Origin: Euglena gracilis
Taxonomy: Eukaryota; Euglenida; Euglenophyceae; Euglenales
Length of the DNA: 64,000 nucleotides
Reading direction: 5' to 3'
Assembly (NCBI GenBank): GCA_039621445.1
Contig: CP154955.1
Location: 3,454,017-3,518,016, forward strand
Of the stretch, positions 12,600 to 25,344 are shown piece by piece (position 1 is the first letter of the stretch; each line of letters starts with the position of its first letter). The position numbers and the translations under genes are program-made. The notes under the pieces were generated by a model that did no database searches, was not told the origin of the DNA, and was given only the letters and a program-made list of their open reading frames with translations.

Positions 12600-13390
12600 T
12601 GCGCAGGTGCGCAAAAAAAACAACCAAAAAAAATGCATATTTCAGGGGGGGTCTTCTTTTTGGTTTTTTTTTCCTGACCGGCCCAGGGCCGAAGAAAATC
12701 ATCATTTTTTGGTTCCCAAAAGCATTAAAAATCATCTGGCGCTTCGTGCCATGTGTAAATTGGTGTAAGTTAATAAATAAAAAAACCTGAATTTTTTGAA
12801 ATTTTCTCATTTTTGTGTGCAATTGGGGTTTTTTTATATAATTTTTTCAGGGAAAAAATTTACCTTCTTCGGCGCTTTGCGCCGTCAGAGGGGTCTTTTT
12901 TTTGGACTTTTGCTTGATCAGCCCAGGGGAAGCCTTATGCTTGGGGGGGGGGGTGGCCGTTTTGGGCTGTGATCGGACGTTGCACTTGGCAGGTGTTGAA
13001 AAACACCGGTGGTGTAGGGGCCTTTCTGTGTATTGGAGGGGGGGGGGCGGCCCTTGAGGGGGCGGTCCTTAACTAAAAAAAAGAAAACATCCCGTCCCTT
13101 TCGGACCGCCTTGAATTGAAGCCCTCAAAATGCCCTATCTAACAGCATTTTGATTTCCACGCAACTCCCCGCCCAGCCTGCGTTACGGCCATTTTTTGCC
13201 ATTTCATGTTAAGCCTCAAGAGGGTCCTAAAATACACACCCGGCGCAAGCGCTGGAGGATTTTTTTTTTGCCCCTGCAGAGGGGGGGAGGTGTTTCCCCT
13301 CCCCCCCCCCCTCTGTCCCCTTCCGAAACAAGGGGGGGGGGGGCTGCTACCTCATCCCCCTAGGGCGGGGGACCCCTACCACCTACCTCA
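12600..13390. repeat. Degraded G-tract element region with GC hairpins
   Basis: Contains GGCGCTTCGTGCC near 12739 and CGGCGCTTTGCGCC near 12869, plus G-tracts at about 12943, 13030 and 13278-13350. The composition matches the foldback elements further right, but no matching ends were found. Confidence 0.35.
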
Positions 13391-13391
13391 T

Positions 13392-13465
13392 GTCTGCGGA
13401 GCTTCCCATACCCTGCTGGACCCGGATGGTTCGCCTCGATCATGCGCCCAAAGTTGTGAAGAAGT
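13392..13465 (-). CDS. Weak candidate exon, unidentified
   Basis: The minus strand reads NFGRMIEANHPGPAGYGKLRRHE. Composition is protein-like, but the borders are unknown. It lies just downstream (in minus sense) of the 13.6-kb candidate exon. Confidence 0.2.
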
Positions 13466-13532
13466 GGTCACCCATGCCATTTTGATGACAACACTTGCAA
13501 ATTTTAATCGTTTTTATTATTGGTGAAGGTTT

Positions 13533-13745
13533 AGTATTCTTGATAATTAGTGGCTGGTAAACCGCTGCTATTTATTGACCCACACACTTTGGATCGCCGG
13601 CGCGCCTCCATGTTGGCCGCCCGCTTCCACTTGGCGGACAGCGCGTTGTACCCATGCAGGCGCTCCTTCCGCTTCGCGAGGAGCGTGAACGGCGCGGACA
13701 CGAAGGTGGCCCACACCCTGCCAGGGCTGTCAGGTGGTGTGATCA
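13533..13745 (-). CDS. Candidate exon, unidentified protein
   Basis: Minus-strand frame with VITPPDSPGRVWATFVSAPF, TLLAKRKERLHGYNALSAKW and KRAANMEARRRSKV, open to a stop near 13531. The basic, well-structured composition suggests coding sequence. The TGACAG preceding the CCTGGCAG region is a possible acceptor. No family recognised. Possibly part of one spread-out minus-strand gene with the exons at 14.8, 16.3 and 17.3 kb. Confidence 0.4.
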
Positions 13746-14824
13746 CCATCTGTCTGTATATCAATCCATCCATCTCCAAAGATAATTATTTTTTTTGGTT
13801 GATAGTCGAAATGAAATTTTGAAATTTCGGAATGGTGACCCAGGTGTGGGTTTCCACCGCCATTTTAGGTGTACCCAAACATGCCAGCAAAATCTACAAA
13901 AAAATGGAAGCACTTGTCGACCAAAATCATTTGAGTCCTCATTGAGATTTCACTGAGAAAACACCCATGGCATTTCTCAGCATCCGATACAGCCCTGCAC
14001 TTTGCTGTCGCCATGCAACAATGCAACGATGCGGAACTGCTTGTTGTGGAAATGGTACGAGATGTACCCCTTCTCCACCCAGAACCTGCCACGATGCAGC
14101 AGCGGAGTGCAATGGAAAACTACATTGGAACAGAAAATGGTGCTGCATCATGTATGTACACAAAGTTTGTTCCAGATCCATTTCCAAATGACACAGAACG
14201 CTCAATATATGAATATGGGGGACATAGACTTAAAACCTTAAAAACAAGGACAAAAAAGTGAACAAATGTAAAAAAAAAAGGAAATAAACACACAAATGAA
14301 AGTAAAGTTTCATTCTTGTGTCATAAATCTTGGGATTTGCGCATTTTCTGATAAAACATGGAGTCATGGTCAGTTCCCCACCCAGGACCCCCCCCCCCAG
14401 GACCCCTCAGCACCCCCCATGACCCACTCACCGTGGACTTCTGGCGCCTTTGGTGCCTGCCACCGGGGAGGGGGGCAACCGCCTCCGCACCCCCCAGTCT
14501 TGAATTTGAGACTCCATCTGAGTTCTTCGTATGGAGTACAGTCCCCCCGACGACCCCCAGGACCCCCCACACCCCCCCAGGAGCCCCAGGACTAAATCCT
14601 GGGGGGAAAAAACTGGCCATATGACCTTTTTTGCGCTTTTGGAACTTTCTGATTCCAAAAAATGAGAGCAGTGGCAAATGGGGGAAAGTCCTGTAATGAC
14701 AAATAATACAAAAAAATACAAAAAAAACTGACACAAAAAAGCTTTGGGGGATCGGGCATTGATATTTATATCCAATCACCTCCCCACTGGGGCACCGGGG
14801 GGGGGGGGGATTTCGGCAATTGGG

Positions 14825-14995
14825 AAACCGTGAGCGCAAACTCCGAACAAGACACACACCGGCCCTCCTTCTGCAGCATCTGGAAGGGCAGGTTCAGGTC
14901 GGCCTGCAGCTGGCCAGAGACTCCGTCCCCTGCCAGGGCCCGAGTCAGGCGGTCCCCGGCAGGCTCTTCCTTCTCCGGCGTGTTTCGTGGGGCAG
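14825..14995 (-). CDS. Candidate exon, unidentified protein
   Basis: Minus strand reads EKEEPAGDRLTRALAGDGVS, then GQLQADLNLPFQMLQKEGRC and VSCSEFALTVSQLP. A long amphipathic pattern without low complexity makes this one of the better coding candidates in the left third of the window. Ends are approximate, and a poly-G/C tract follows directly at 14795-14810. No family recognised. Confidence 0.42.
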
Positions 14996-15426
14996 TGGCC
15001 CTTTGTGGCATTGCTTGATGGCGGGGGATAAGGAGGAGAAAAAGGGTGAAAAGTGTCATTCCCTGCTGAACATAACGCCAAAAACGTTATCCCGGACTTT
15101 GGAAATTGAAAATTCACAAAAAAAGCACTGAAGGCTGATGGCGCACAATCACCCCTGAATAGAAATATGAGCGAGAGGGGAATTTGGGAGTTGGCAATGA
15201 CTTCTGTCATTCGGGTCTCGTCACCAGTAAAACTGTCGCTTGGTCCAGCTACCTCCTGTTCCTGAGGTGGGTCTAGCCAGCACCTTTCCCAGACAGCACC
15301 TTTTTCCAGCTGGTCAGCTGGACCCTCTTTGGGGGTCCTGAAGAAACCGCTGACAGGTACCCGAAAAATGGCCAGAGCCAAAAATACACCTGGGTTGGAG
15401 TTTTTCAGCCAAAGTTTGGAGAAACC

Positions 15427-15427
<1 letters not shown>

Positions 15428-15457
<30 letters not shown>

Positions 15458-15472
15458 ACCCCCCCCCCCCTG
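15428..15472. repeat. Poly-C tract
   Basis: About 43 bases of C with one A. Confidence 0.95.
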
Positions 15473-15857
15473 GCAGGTCTCCTCGGCGACCAAAGTTGCC
15501 CAACTCTGCCCACATCCTTGGCCACAAATGAGGGCAAATGAAAATGGTCCGTGGACAACATTTTGGAACGTTTTGAAAAGAGCTTCAGTGTCTCCGGAGG
15601 CAGTGAATGGCAGTCCACCCCGCAACTGAATAACCGCAGGTGCGGTGGAGCGTGAATTCCGTTGGGTCTGGGCGTTTAGGTTGGGTTGTTCTCGCTCTGA
15701 CCGGAAGGGAGGAAGTGCCATCAGACCAGGGGGGCTTTGGCCAAACCGAGTGAGCGCGCTGCCATGTCCAAGCCAAGACACTGCAGGGTGCTCCCACACT
15801 GTGCCCTGGGCTCCTTTTTACCAACCCCGGGGGAGGAGGGGGGATGCCTTGTGCTAT

Positions 15858-15859
<2 letters not shown>

Positions 15860-15901
<42 letters not shown>

Positions 15902-15903
15902 AC
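15860..15903. repeat. Poly-C tract
   Basis: About 42 uninterrupted C. It is followed by CCCAAC-type repeats and further G and C tracts to 15956. Confidence 0.95.
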
Positions 15904-16269
15904 CCCAAAACCCAACCCAACCCCCTGGGGGGGGGGGGTCACACCCCCCCCCCCCTGGCGGTCGCCTCGGCGACCAGTTGCCCAACTCTTGCCCACATCT
16001 TGGCCACAAATTGAGGAGAGAAACTTTGCCTGGGGCCAGGCATCACCCTGGATGGACACGTTAAGCTCTTTGTTAAGCTCTTTGGCATACAGCCAGAATG
16101 GCTTGACAGACAAAGAAATACGTTCCGGAGAGGAAAATTTTCTTCATTGAGGAAAAATGGCCACCCATTGACTAAGGCAGCCTTAAGCGAAATTCTGGAG
16201 CGGGTGCAACACACATGCCACCTTACCCCAGAAAACAGGAGTGTGACCAAAATCTCAGAAAAAGCCTGG

Positions 16270-16451
16270 GCCCCGTTAAGCGTGTCAGCCTCCACGAGAC
16301 GCAGGATGTATCGGCAGGGGCCCTCCCCCCAAGGTAAGCTGCTCTTTGAGGTCTGCGTGGAGACGACGATGCGGATGTTGTTCATGTACGGGTGGGAGTA
16401 CATCTCGGCGGGGACGTGGGGGATGTACTCCTGGACTCGCTGGCGAGAACT
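16270..16451 (-). CDS. Candidate exon, unidentified protein
   Basis: After a CCGCAG acceptor the minus strand reads SRQRVQEYIPHVPAEMYSHP and YMNNIRIVVSTQTSKSSL, and continues in the same frame through RYILRLVEAD. Codon choice and composition are clearly protein-like. The 3' border is uncertain. Family not recognised. Confidence 0.45.
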
Positions 16452-16937
16452 GCGGACGGCAAAGCAATGCAGAGCTTGGGTTGTGGAGTGTAACCTTGCC
16501 CTCACACTTGTGTTGCCATCATGGGAAATGGTGCGCAGTCCTTTTGAAACCCCAGGGGAAGCCAACCAGACCAAACAAACTGAGGGGTTTAACATTGCAG
16601 CATTTTTTCGGTCAAATGTTTTTTATTTCACAACAACACAATTTTGAATTTTCAGTAAAATTGTTGTCGAACGATCTAGAATCATGCAGCATCTCTTCCT
16701 GTTTGCTACTAAAAATTCAGTGTCACCATCTGTACTTGTATTGTCCGAGGGTCCTCGAGGCCAGCTTCGGAAAAAATGCACAAAATGTGGGAGAAAAAGC
16801 ACAAAAAATCACGAAAAATGCGAAATTATCCCAAAAAAGGATTCAAAAATGGCACCAAAATGAAAACAATCAAATGCAAATAAAAGAATACGTAAAATGT
16901 GTATATATGAATTTTATGTATGTACGAATGTCTGAAT

Positions 16938-17076
16938 GTAAGTATGTAAGTATGTATGTATGTATGTATGTATGTATGTATGTATGTATGTATGTATGTA
17001 TGTATGTATGTATGTATGTATGTATGTATGTATGTATGTATGTATGTATGTATGTATGTATGTATGTATGTATGTA

Positions 17077-17111
<35 letters not shown>

Positions 17112-17282
17112 ATGTATGTATGTATGTATGTATGTATGTATGTATGTATGTATGTATGTATGTATGTATGTATGTATGTATGTATGTATGTATGTATGTA
17201 TGTATGTATGTATGTATGTATGTATGAATGTATGTATGTATGTATGTATGTATGTATGTATGTATGTATGTATGTATGTATG
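16938..17282. repeat. (TATG)n microsatellite, about 345 bp
   Basis: Nearly perfect tetranucleotide array with a (TG)9 block at 17077-17095 and one GAATG variant at 17225. Long MYVC or THIY frames are artefacts of the repeat. Confidence 0.98.
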
Positions 17283-17287
17283 TCCAC

Positions 17288-17334
17288 CCCGATGTCGTAC
17301 CGCTTCACCGTCAGCGGGGTGGTGAACATCTTTC
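17288..17334 (-). CDS. Candidate short exon next to (TATG)n
   Basis: Minus strand, after an acceptor-like CGGCAG, reads KMFTTPLTVKRYDIG up to a possible donor GG|GTGGAC. The (TATG)n array begins right after it, so the intron would start with the microsatellite. Small and tentative. Confidence 0.3.
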
Positions 17335-17344
17335 CTGCCGACTA

Positions 17345-18455
17345 TCAGGAAAGGTGGCCAAGAGTACGACCTCCCCCCATTTTTTCTCTTCTCTTCGTAT
17401 ACATTTTTCCTGCTCCGCAACGACAGATGCCACCGGAAGGTAATGCCTTTACACTCATTGTACCCTTTTAGTTTCCATTTTCATAACCAATGCTTGTATC
17501 CATTGTTTGTCTTTTGGAAACTGCCCTGTGGAGGATGGTTCGTAGCCCATTTTTCACTGAGCCCAATTGAATTTGCGCCTACCCAGTTTGCTCGTTGTCA
17601 ACTTTTCAGCAAACACTAGCCATCTCTCACGGGCGGGCATATCCTGACCTAATTTCTTTCCTATTGCAGCATTTTCAAGCCCAACCAATTATTGGTGTTC
17701 CGTTGGAAGGATTTTCATTTCTTATGTGATTATGATGCTCTGCAAGAATGAGCTCCACGTTTTAGTAAAAATATATATGTATATAAGTCTACCACAGCCA
17801 GTCCACGGTTTCGGAGTTGGTGTGGCAATCAGCTTTAACCTGGCACACCTGGCGGGGCCATCCTTCCGAAATCTCTGAACCTGTCGAAAGTTCTTTTCTT
17901 ATTAGAAAATGACAAAAAACGTGCCGAGGTGAACACATCCGTCATATACGTCATTGTACACTGGTTTCCAGCCGTTTCAGCACTGCATCTCCAAAAGCCT
18001 GCCTCGCAGATGGCCTGGTTGTTGCTTTTCTTTGTACTCCAATGTACTGCTAATCCAGACAAACTAAAACGTTTGAGCCGCAGCAGCCTGGTATTTTTTT
18101 TGTTGTTTAATTTGTGGGTGCAATGCCTCCAATCCCAGTTTTTTTTTACCACAGAATACAAAACCCTACGTTAACGTCCCCAAGTAGCTCGCAATTTTCT
18201 TCAGTCAGCAAATTAGTTTGCAAACAAGCTGAACAGTTATGCCAGTGCCGCTGGTGCATCCTCCTTCGCCTTCGCTCTGACTTAATACTTATTTCCGCGC
18301 ACTCCTGCCCAAGCCCGATCCTTTTGCCTTGCGTGTCTCCCTGTCTGTTTCTTTTGCGGTGTCCGTTCTCTTTATCTTCCAACCATGCTCCCTCATCCAA
18401 CCCTGCCGCACCTATTTCCCTCTCTCCTGCCGAACCTTTTTCAGCATCAGTTGCC
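17345..18455. other. No gene seen
   Basis: Ordinary mixed-composition DNA without a supported exon. Possibly intronic. Confidence 0.35.
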
Positions 18456-18460
18456 TCCCC

Positions 18461-18605
18461 TCCAGTTCCAATCCATCCGTACCTGTCTCAGCATCCGCTG
18501 CCTCCCCTCCCCTCCAGTTCCAATCCATCCGTACCTGTCTCAGCATCCGCTGCCTCCCCTCCCCTCCAGTTCCATTCCATCCGTACCTGTCTCACCATCA
18601 GCTGC
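18461..18605. repeat. 52-bp tandem repeat
   Basis: About 2.7 copies of a unit containing TCCATCCGTACCTGTCTCA, with starts 52 bp apart. Confidence 0.85.
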
Positions 18606-18689
18606 CACCCAACGCCATCCGTCTTTGGCTCGGCAGACGCCACCCCTCCCACCAGTAAATCTCTAGATCTTCTCCCTGGCCGGGTCCAA

Positions 18690-19285
18690 GTCCCTGGCTG
18701 TCCCAGGTCGAGGTCCAGGTCCAGGTCCCAGGACCCAGTTCCAGGGGTCCCAGGTCCCAGGTCCCAGGTCCTAGGTCCAGGTCCCGTCCCTGGCCGTGTC
18801 CCTGGCTGTCCCAGTCCGAGGTCCGGGTCCAGGTCCCAGGACCCAGTTCCAGGGGTTCCAGGTCCCAGGTCCCAGGTCCAAGGCCTAGGTCCAGGTCCCA
18901 GGACCCAGTTCCAGGGTGGGTCCCTGGTCCCAGGTCCAGGTCCTAGGTCCAGGTCCCGTCCCTGGCCGTGTCCCAGGCTGTCCCAGGTCGAGGTCCAGGT
19001 CCAGGTCCCAGGACCCAGTTCCAGGAGTCCCAGATCCCAGGTCCCAGGTCCAGGTCCCAGTTCCAGGGGTCCCAGGTCCCAGGTCCCAGGTCTTCGGTCC
19101 AGGTCCCGTCCCTGGCCATGTCCCAGCTATCCCAGGTCGAGGTCCAGGTCCAGGTCCCAGGACCCAGTTCCAGGGCTCCCAGGTCCCAGGTCCAGGTCCC
19201 AGGTCCAGGTCCCAGGTCCAGGTCCCGTCCCTGGCCATGTCCCAGCTATCCCAGGTCGAGGTCCTGGTCCAGGTCCTACCTGTTT
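18690..19285. repeat. CCCAGGTCCAGGT minisatellite, about 600 bp
   Basis: Short GGTCCAGGTCCC units are arranged in higher-order blocks of roughly 120-130 bp, each separated by GTCCCTGGCCRTGTCCC. The 438-residue open frame through it consists of PGPRSQV-type repeats and is not taken as a gene. Confidence 0.9.
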
Positions 19286-19289
19286 GGTT

Positions 19290-22200
19290 CCCTCCCCGCA
19301 CCGTCGGAACCGGTCACGACGGAGGCAGTCGGAGATGCAATGCCGTCTGGTGATTCGGTGTTCATATTTGCAGCCAGCACATCAGAGTTCGATACATTTA
19401 AGCAGTGCTAAATCCGAGGCATCAACATAAGAGTTTTCCCCCTCCGTTTTTGTTTTTCAGCGGGGGCCACTGCCAACAGCAGCAGTTTTCAAGAGACAAA
19501 GATCTTGGCTGATAAACATAGCACTGTTTCGCCCTCAAGATGAGTTTTTCCCAGGGCATCAAAGATTTTGCATGATTGATAAACACAGCTGCTTTGACCT
19601 CTCTTTGCGGGTTGTACGGGCAGACATACACGCACACCGTTGTGACATTATTTTTTGTCCCCTTTGATCAAATGCCACACTCCCCGAGGATTGCGGACAG
19701 TGTTGTGTGTGTTTTTTTTAATGCGTTGGTCTCCCAGGTTTTCAAAACCGTTTTTCCTTGTTTTTCACGGTGTTTGATTGCAAGCCCAGTCAAATCCTCT
19801 GAAGAAACAGGTGTGGGAATCGGTTCCAACTGCCTTGACACTGTCACCATCCCTACCCGCACAGATTACGATTGTAAAGATCCCGATGAGCATCAGAGAA
19901 TATGCAAAAACGAACCGTGGACCTCAAATTGAAGGAATAATCAATGATGCTGTTTTCTATTGTAGAAAGTATCCAGTTTCAAGCGTGTCTGACTGCTTTC
20001 TTGAGTGCTTTTACCCCCCCTCCCGGCTCTTCAGGGTTCCCAGCCTACGTGGGTGGGGTGACTGCGAGGGTGAGAGAATGTATTCAACGAACGGCTCTAT
20101 TGACCATCGAGAAACAATATATTTATACCAAGGTCCAATTGGAATTAAATCACGATGCTTTTCTGAGTCCAAGGATGGAATTTTTTACATCAGTCAGTTC
20201 AGTGGGCGCTCTTCGGACACCACCACATCTAATGCCATTCTCCTGCCATCCGTGTGTTCTCCTTTCTTCCAATGTTCAATACAGGTGCCTGCCATGCCCC
20301 CACTCCCTACAACAATCCAGGTGCCTCCGTGTCTCTTTCCCCAGCCGTGCCAGTGTCAGCTGCCCTCCCTCAACCAGCCGAGTCCATGCCCACTCCCCTG
20401 GCCGTACCTGTGTCAGCACCCGCTGCCCTCCTCCCTCTCTTTCAACCAGCCCAGTCCATGTCCCCATACCTGGCCAAGTCCGTGTCAGGAGCAGCTGCCC
20501 TCCTCCCGCTCCACACAACCACCCGGTTGTTGTATCCAAGTCTTTTACTCTGGTCTGGCCCAGTTGGCAACAACTGCCCATCCTCTCTTCATGTGTCCAT
20601 GTCCTCCATGCCAGGGTCAGAGTCAGTTCGCCAATCTTTTCCTCCCAATTGGCTCAACCAACGCCCCCATTGCAGCCTCGCTTTTTTACCCCAGTGTCTG
20701 CTTCATACTTTGCAAAGCAATGTAGTTTTGCTGACATATCGCAGCCAGGATCCGTCCTGGAGGTTCATAGTTCCCCCAGTCCCCTCCCCCCAATCAGTCT
20801 GGGTCTGGGATTAAGAAGCGATGATGGCAATGGCCATCAGCCATGAGCTATCGACCACGCTAATTTGATGCTGAACGTTGGATGTCATATTGTCACATGT
20901 TCATCAGAAACCACGAGAAGTGTAAACAACACGCGTAAGCATTTTTGCCAGATCACCAATTTTTCTAGCCCACTTTGTCCAAAGCCCCCATGATTTTGCA
21001 GGCTCACCACCAATCTGGGCAAAAAAGCCGTTCATTGTGTACCATTTGATATCACCCCTTTCCACCGCATTTCCTACCTGCCAAGTCCAGTGCTTTTCTG
21101 GGCCCATCCACAGCCCCCACCTAATTCCCCCATATATCCGATGCCCGCATATGTCCGATACCCATGGGTGTCTTCGGTTGGAACCAAATGCGAGAAACCC
21201 TCCTTTTTTCTGCTCATTCTGCACAGAGGCCCAGACGATCATACACAACAGCCACACAGTAGCCTGTTAAACCACTTATGACAGTGTAGGGTTCACAAAG
21301 CGGACCAAAAGTCTCCGGTAGGAAAGCAAAACATGGGGGAGTTCTGACAATTTTTTTTTTAGGAGTTGTGGTACCAAGCTTTCTGCACTCCTTTACACCA
21401 GATGTGTTCCCAAACCTGCTTTGATGACACCAAGAATTTTAGGAGAGATACCCTGCATCTTTGATTTCAGAGCCGTTACACGATAAATGCTAGTGACAGC
21501 ATTTGTCGGAGTGGGGATAAGCAGCCCTTTGCTGTTGGCATCTGCTACCAGAAAATCTCATCCCACATGCATGTGATCCCACACCTACAGCGGATTATGA
21601 GATATATTTGTTTGCACTGCCCCTCTCTCGAAATCATAAAAACAATTGGTTGACCAAAGATGCATCTCCTGCTCGAATTGGCGTTATTTTCAGCAGGTTG
21701 TTTGTCTAGTTTTCTTTTTCCTTTCATGGATATATGCACAGTTCTTGCCTGTGCTCCAGCTTCTCACTTCATCCAGCGGCTCCTCGACAATTTCTCCCTA
21801 ATTTCTAACTGACAGCTCGTAGGGGAGTATATCCACCTGTTTTGGGGGGGGGGATGTCTGCTTCAAACCAGCTAGTGTGAATGACAGTCCGCCCCATACG
21901 CCCAAGGGTGCAATTCAACAATTTTGTTGTCCCAACAATCTGATGGGGTTCAGGTGGCTGCTGTCCACCTGTTGTTGGCTGTTGCTGTTGTATTGTGTTT
22001 GAATGAAACTCCGTGCTCCAACCAAACACAGGGTCTCAACCCAGGGTTTCTCTGTCCTGATACCTGAATATTGCTGTGTGATCATGTGGCCGATGTTTGT
22101 GGTTTTGTTCCGCAGCAGAGTTAAATTCTCTCAATCAGAAATCTGCCCATAAGCCTGCTTTCGCGGTGATACCTGGTCTTCTAAGATCAAAAAATCACCC

Positions 22201-24400
22201 AACCTGGGCCAGTTGGGTGCAAACCTTGGGGGCCAAAGTTTGCCCCCTTCCCAATCCACGGCATTATCATTTTGATGATGTAGGGTGAACTGGCGCACTG
22301 GGACCTCCAACTTTTTTTCTTTTTTCTTTTGGCACAGTCCTGGCTACAGTTTTGCTGGGCTTCCCCGTGACGTCTCAGATGAAAAATGGGAGTTATCCCA
22401 CTCAGCCCATTTGATAAAAGTCATCTTGGAAGACACACACTGCTTGAGGATAATATAATTATCCAGGTTTTTTTTTAAAAAATACACAGCAGCAAATCTG
22501 TTTGTCCCCCTCACAGCATTGCCCACTGGCTTGGCCTTCCAGCATGTTTTTTTTTTGGTCGTCAATACTAAATTTCTCAGTATCAGTCTCAGTCTCAGTT
22601 TGAATGACTGCATGCAATTAGCTCACAACCGAGTAGTGTTACCTTTTACAGTCCGTTCTTTTTTCTCATTGCATTTCCCCATTGCCTGTTTCGACATAAA
22701 CAACGCCGGGTCTGGTGGCGGAGAGTGCAAGAACATCAAAATTCAAAATGCCAGGATTACTTACCAAGCAATGTTATTGCGGGTGAGCTCTCGTGACGTC
22801 TTTTGTATCTTAGGTTATCTTGTGTCAATATTCTGTGGTGCATGGCAAATGCATTGTTAACCCAGAAAAGTTACTAAAAAAACATTCGGTTTTTTTTTAT
22901 TTGTTGTTGGAGGAAATCCTCATGAGGACATGAACAAACTCTTCTTCCCCAATCACCAGAAACGTTTTGGAATCAGATTACGGTTCACTGTTTGGCATTC
23001 ACAGTTGTCATGCCTGTGGCCCTTTCGCAATCTGCACACAACCCGGCTGGTAAATGTGGGAATGTTTTGTAGGCTTGCTTTTGATGTTTTTCACTCCTCC
23101 TATGTGTCTCGACATGCTGAGGAGCAGCAAACGAGAGGGTCTTTGGATAGGCGCAAGGTGGGACAGGCCGGAATGGTTTATTGGTCGTGGAGGGTGTGAG
23201 GTTGTATTCAGCATGCTGTAACGCCCCACCCTGCAGTTTCCTGGTGCATCCCACAGTCCTACGCCCCATCGTGCCAAGCGCGTGTCTGATTGGCCATGCC
23301 TTTTTTTTTGCTTTTCTCTGTTGCTGTCCGGCGGTCTGGGTGCCATCCATCCATGTCCCCTCAATAGTGTCTTACACAAATGGGGTTCCCATCTCTGTTG
23401 TCTCCGTAAAGAATCAACCATCTCTTTGCGCTTTTAAGTTTTTGGCTCAATCTGGGCATGTAAATTGAAGACTGCCAAATAGTCCGGCCTACCATCTCGC
23501 CTCTGCCACTGGTGCCTTGTCCCTTTCGGGGTTTATCGCCGTTCTCTTCCTCTTAGCCAGGGGCAGTCTTTCCTGTCGGCACGTTTTTTTTTTTCTTTTC
23601 ATAGTAGGCGGGTTTGAAAGGGCAGTGGCTCAGGATGCCGACCGCCTCTGTGTGCAGAATCGGGTGTCTTCACAGAATCTGGAATTGGAGTCTTTCCTTT
23701 CGGGCCCGGGTTTAACAGCTCATTGTGGTCGCCCATTGGGAAGTATTAGTGCATATTCCCTCAAGAGTATTTCAGGATTCATTCAGCATTATTCACTGTT
23801 CTCTAAGCATTATGATATGGGATACGCCCACTCTGCACTCTCATAAACTTTGGTGGAGAAAAGCCACAATCCCCAATCACCCCAAACGACTTTTCCACTC
23901 TGAGCAGGGCCCAGTCTGTTCCGACTCTTCACAGTTGCATTGTCACATTTGTCGCTTTTACCCTCCTTGCCCATCATCCAACGAGCTGTACCTGTGTCTC
24001 CCCGCATGCCTGGGGTGGCCTCAACCCCCACCTCCCTTTGGTTACAATTCATCGGGTATCGAGCCGTCACTGCATTGCTCCCCCTTCCCTTCACATCTCC
24101 TCCGACGCTAGGTCTGGGGATCATCCGTCCTCCACGATCGTCCCGCCCTCCAGGATTTTTGCCATTGGACCTGTTTCAGCAGCCAGGACTGGTGGTACAG
24201 GCTTTCTATCAGTTGCGACGGAAAGCCATCCCCCCAGCATCCAACACCCAATTGTCTTTGTGCAGTACGAGCGCCGTTTCCATTCCCAGCTGACCTCATC
24301 AGCAATTAATTTGAGCAAAGCCAAAATGGGTTTTTGGTTTTTGGTCAGAAGCCTTTCACACCCTCCGCTCCAGCTTGCCCCGTATGGTTCCATGCTCCAC
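19290..24400. other. About 5 kb without a supported gene
   Basis: Non-repetitive, pyrimidine-rich on the plus strand in places (20230-20700, 23900-24300). Several open frames of 60-300 codons occur, but none has splice sites, conserved motifs or coherent composition that I can defend. Likely intron or intergenic DNA. Confidence 0.35.
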
Positions 24401-24414
24401 ATTTCATTTACAAA

Positions 24415-24593
24415 GGAGGTGTGTCCAGTATGCCCTGCCCCCATCGTTGACCGGCCACCCACCGAATGGGGGAGGTACTCGCTGCCACCGATGGTTTATG
24501 AATTGTCTGATTTGGGGGGGCTTTTGGAAAAGGCTGCTTACAGTTGTGCCATGCACGACCTCACCTCGTGGATGGTGCTGAACGCTGCCACAG
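24415..24593 (+). CDS. Candidate exon, unidentified protein
   Basis: Following a TTTACAAAG acceptor the frame reads EVCPVCPAPIVDRPPTEWGR, YSLPPMVYELSDLGGLLEKA and AYSCAMHDLTSWMVLNAATG, ending at a CACAG|GTACAG donor in phase 1. The CPVC pair could be half of a zinc site. Good composition and two plausible splice borders. Family not recognised. Confidence 0.45.
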
Positions 24594-24849
24594 GTACAGA
24601 TGTAACAGACAAATAGGCTGCAATTCATTGCAAAAAAGCATGTAACTTCCACATATAGGGTTGGTTGGACGTTCGTGTACAGCTATTTTCTCGAGTGCTG
24701 AGGGCTGTCCACGCCCCTTATGTGTGCCATTTCGGGGCCCCCACTGGTCGTAGGGGGCTCTCACATTCTGCACATGCACAGTGTGGGAAGTCGTCTTGGA
24801 AGAAAGGATTCTGTCATGAGGCAGTCATGACGTTGCCATGTGCATTGGG

Positions 24850-25170
24850 AATTCATAACGGTCCTACAGGGGGGCTGAGGGGCAAAGTCATCTGCGGCGC
24901 TACGGGGACTCTCGGCCAACGGCTTTGCCCCGTCGCGGCAGCCTTGCCCCGGGCAGTCTTCCCAGCACGCATGACGCAAATAGGGGGGGGAACCCTGGCC
25001 CCGGTGCGGGGCCCGCCTCGGCGGAGACCCACCCATGGTGCTCCACTTGGCAGGGGTTGACGGCATCCATGTCCCTGCAGGCGGGGCTTGGTCGCCTCAC
25101 TGCCATGGTGGACGGGGAGGGGCCACTCAGCGCATGCTGCGTGACCTCCCTGGCCTGGCCACCACACAAA
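24850..25170. other. GC-rich stretch, possibly coding
   Basis: A plus-strand frame reads RGKVICGATGTLGQRLCPVA and LQAGLGRLTAMVDGEGPLS in different frames. It looks gene-like but no consistent model emerges. Confidence 0.2.
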
Positions 25171-25178
25171 AAAAAAAA

Positions 25179-25344
25179 GTATGTATGTATGTATGTATGT
25201 ATGTATGTATGTATGTATGTATGTATGTATGTATGTATGTATGTATGTATGTATGTATGTATGTATGTATGTATGTATGTATGTATGTATGTATGTATGT
25301 ATGTATGTATGTATGTATGCATGTATGTATGCATGCATGCATGT
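25179..25344. repeat. (TATG)n microsatellite
   Basis: About 145 bp of pure tetranucleotide, followed by TATGCATGCATG variants. Confidence 0.97.

Noticed and set aside
16826-17471. Long MYVCMYVC / THIYIHTY open frames over (TATG)n arrays (also 25.1, 51.5, 52.7 and 53.8 kb)
   Set aside because: Stop-free translation of a 4-bp repeat in several frames on both strands; no coding signal.
18114-19430. 438-codon Pro/Gly/Ser-rich ORF
   Set aside because: Almost entirely the CCCAGGTCCAGGT minisatellite, open in three plus frames and one minus frame.
20254-20846. Ser/Pro-rich ORFs near 20.3-20.8 kb
   Set aside because: Pyrimidine-rich strand gives open frames in all three phases; no splice or domain support.
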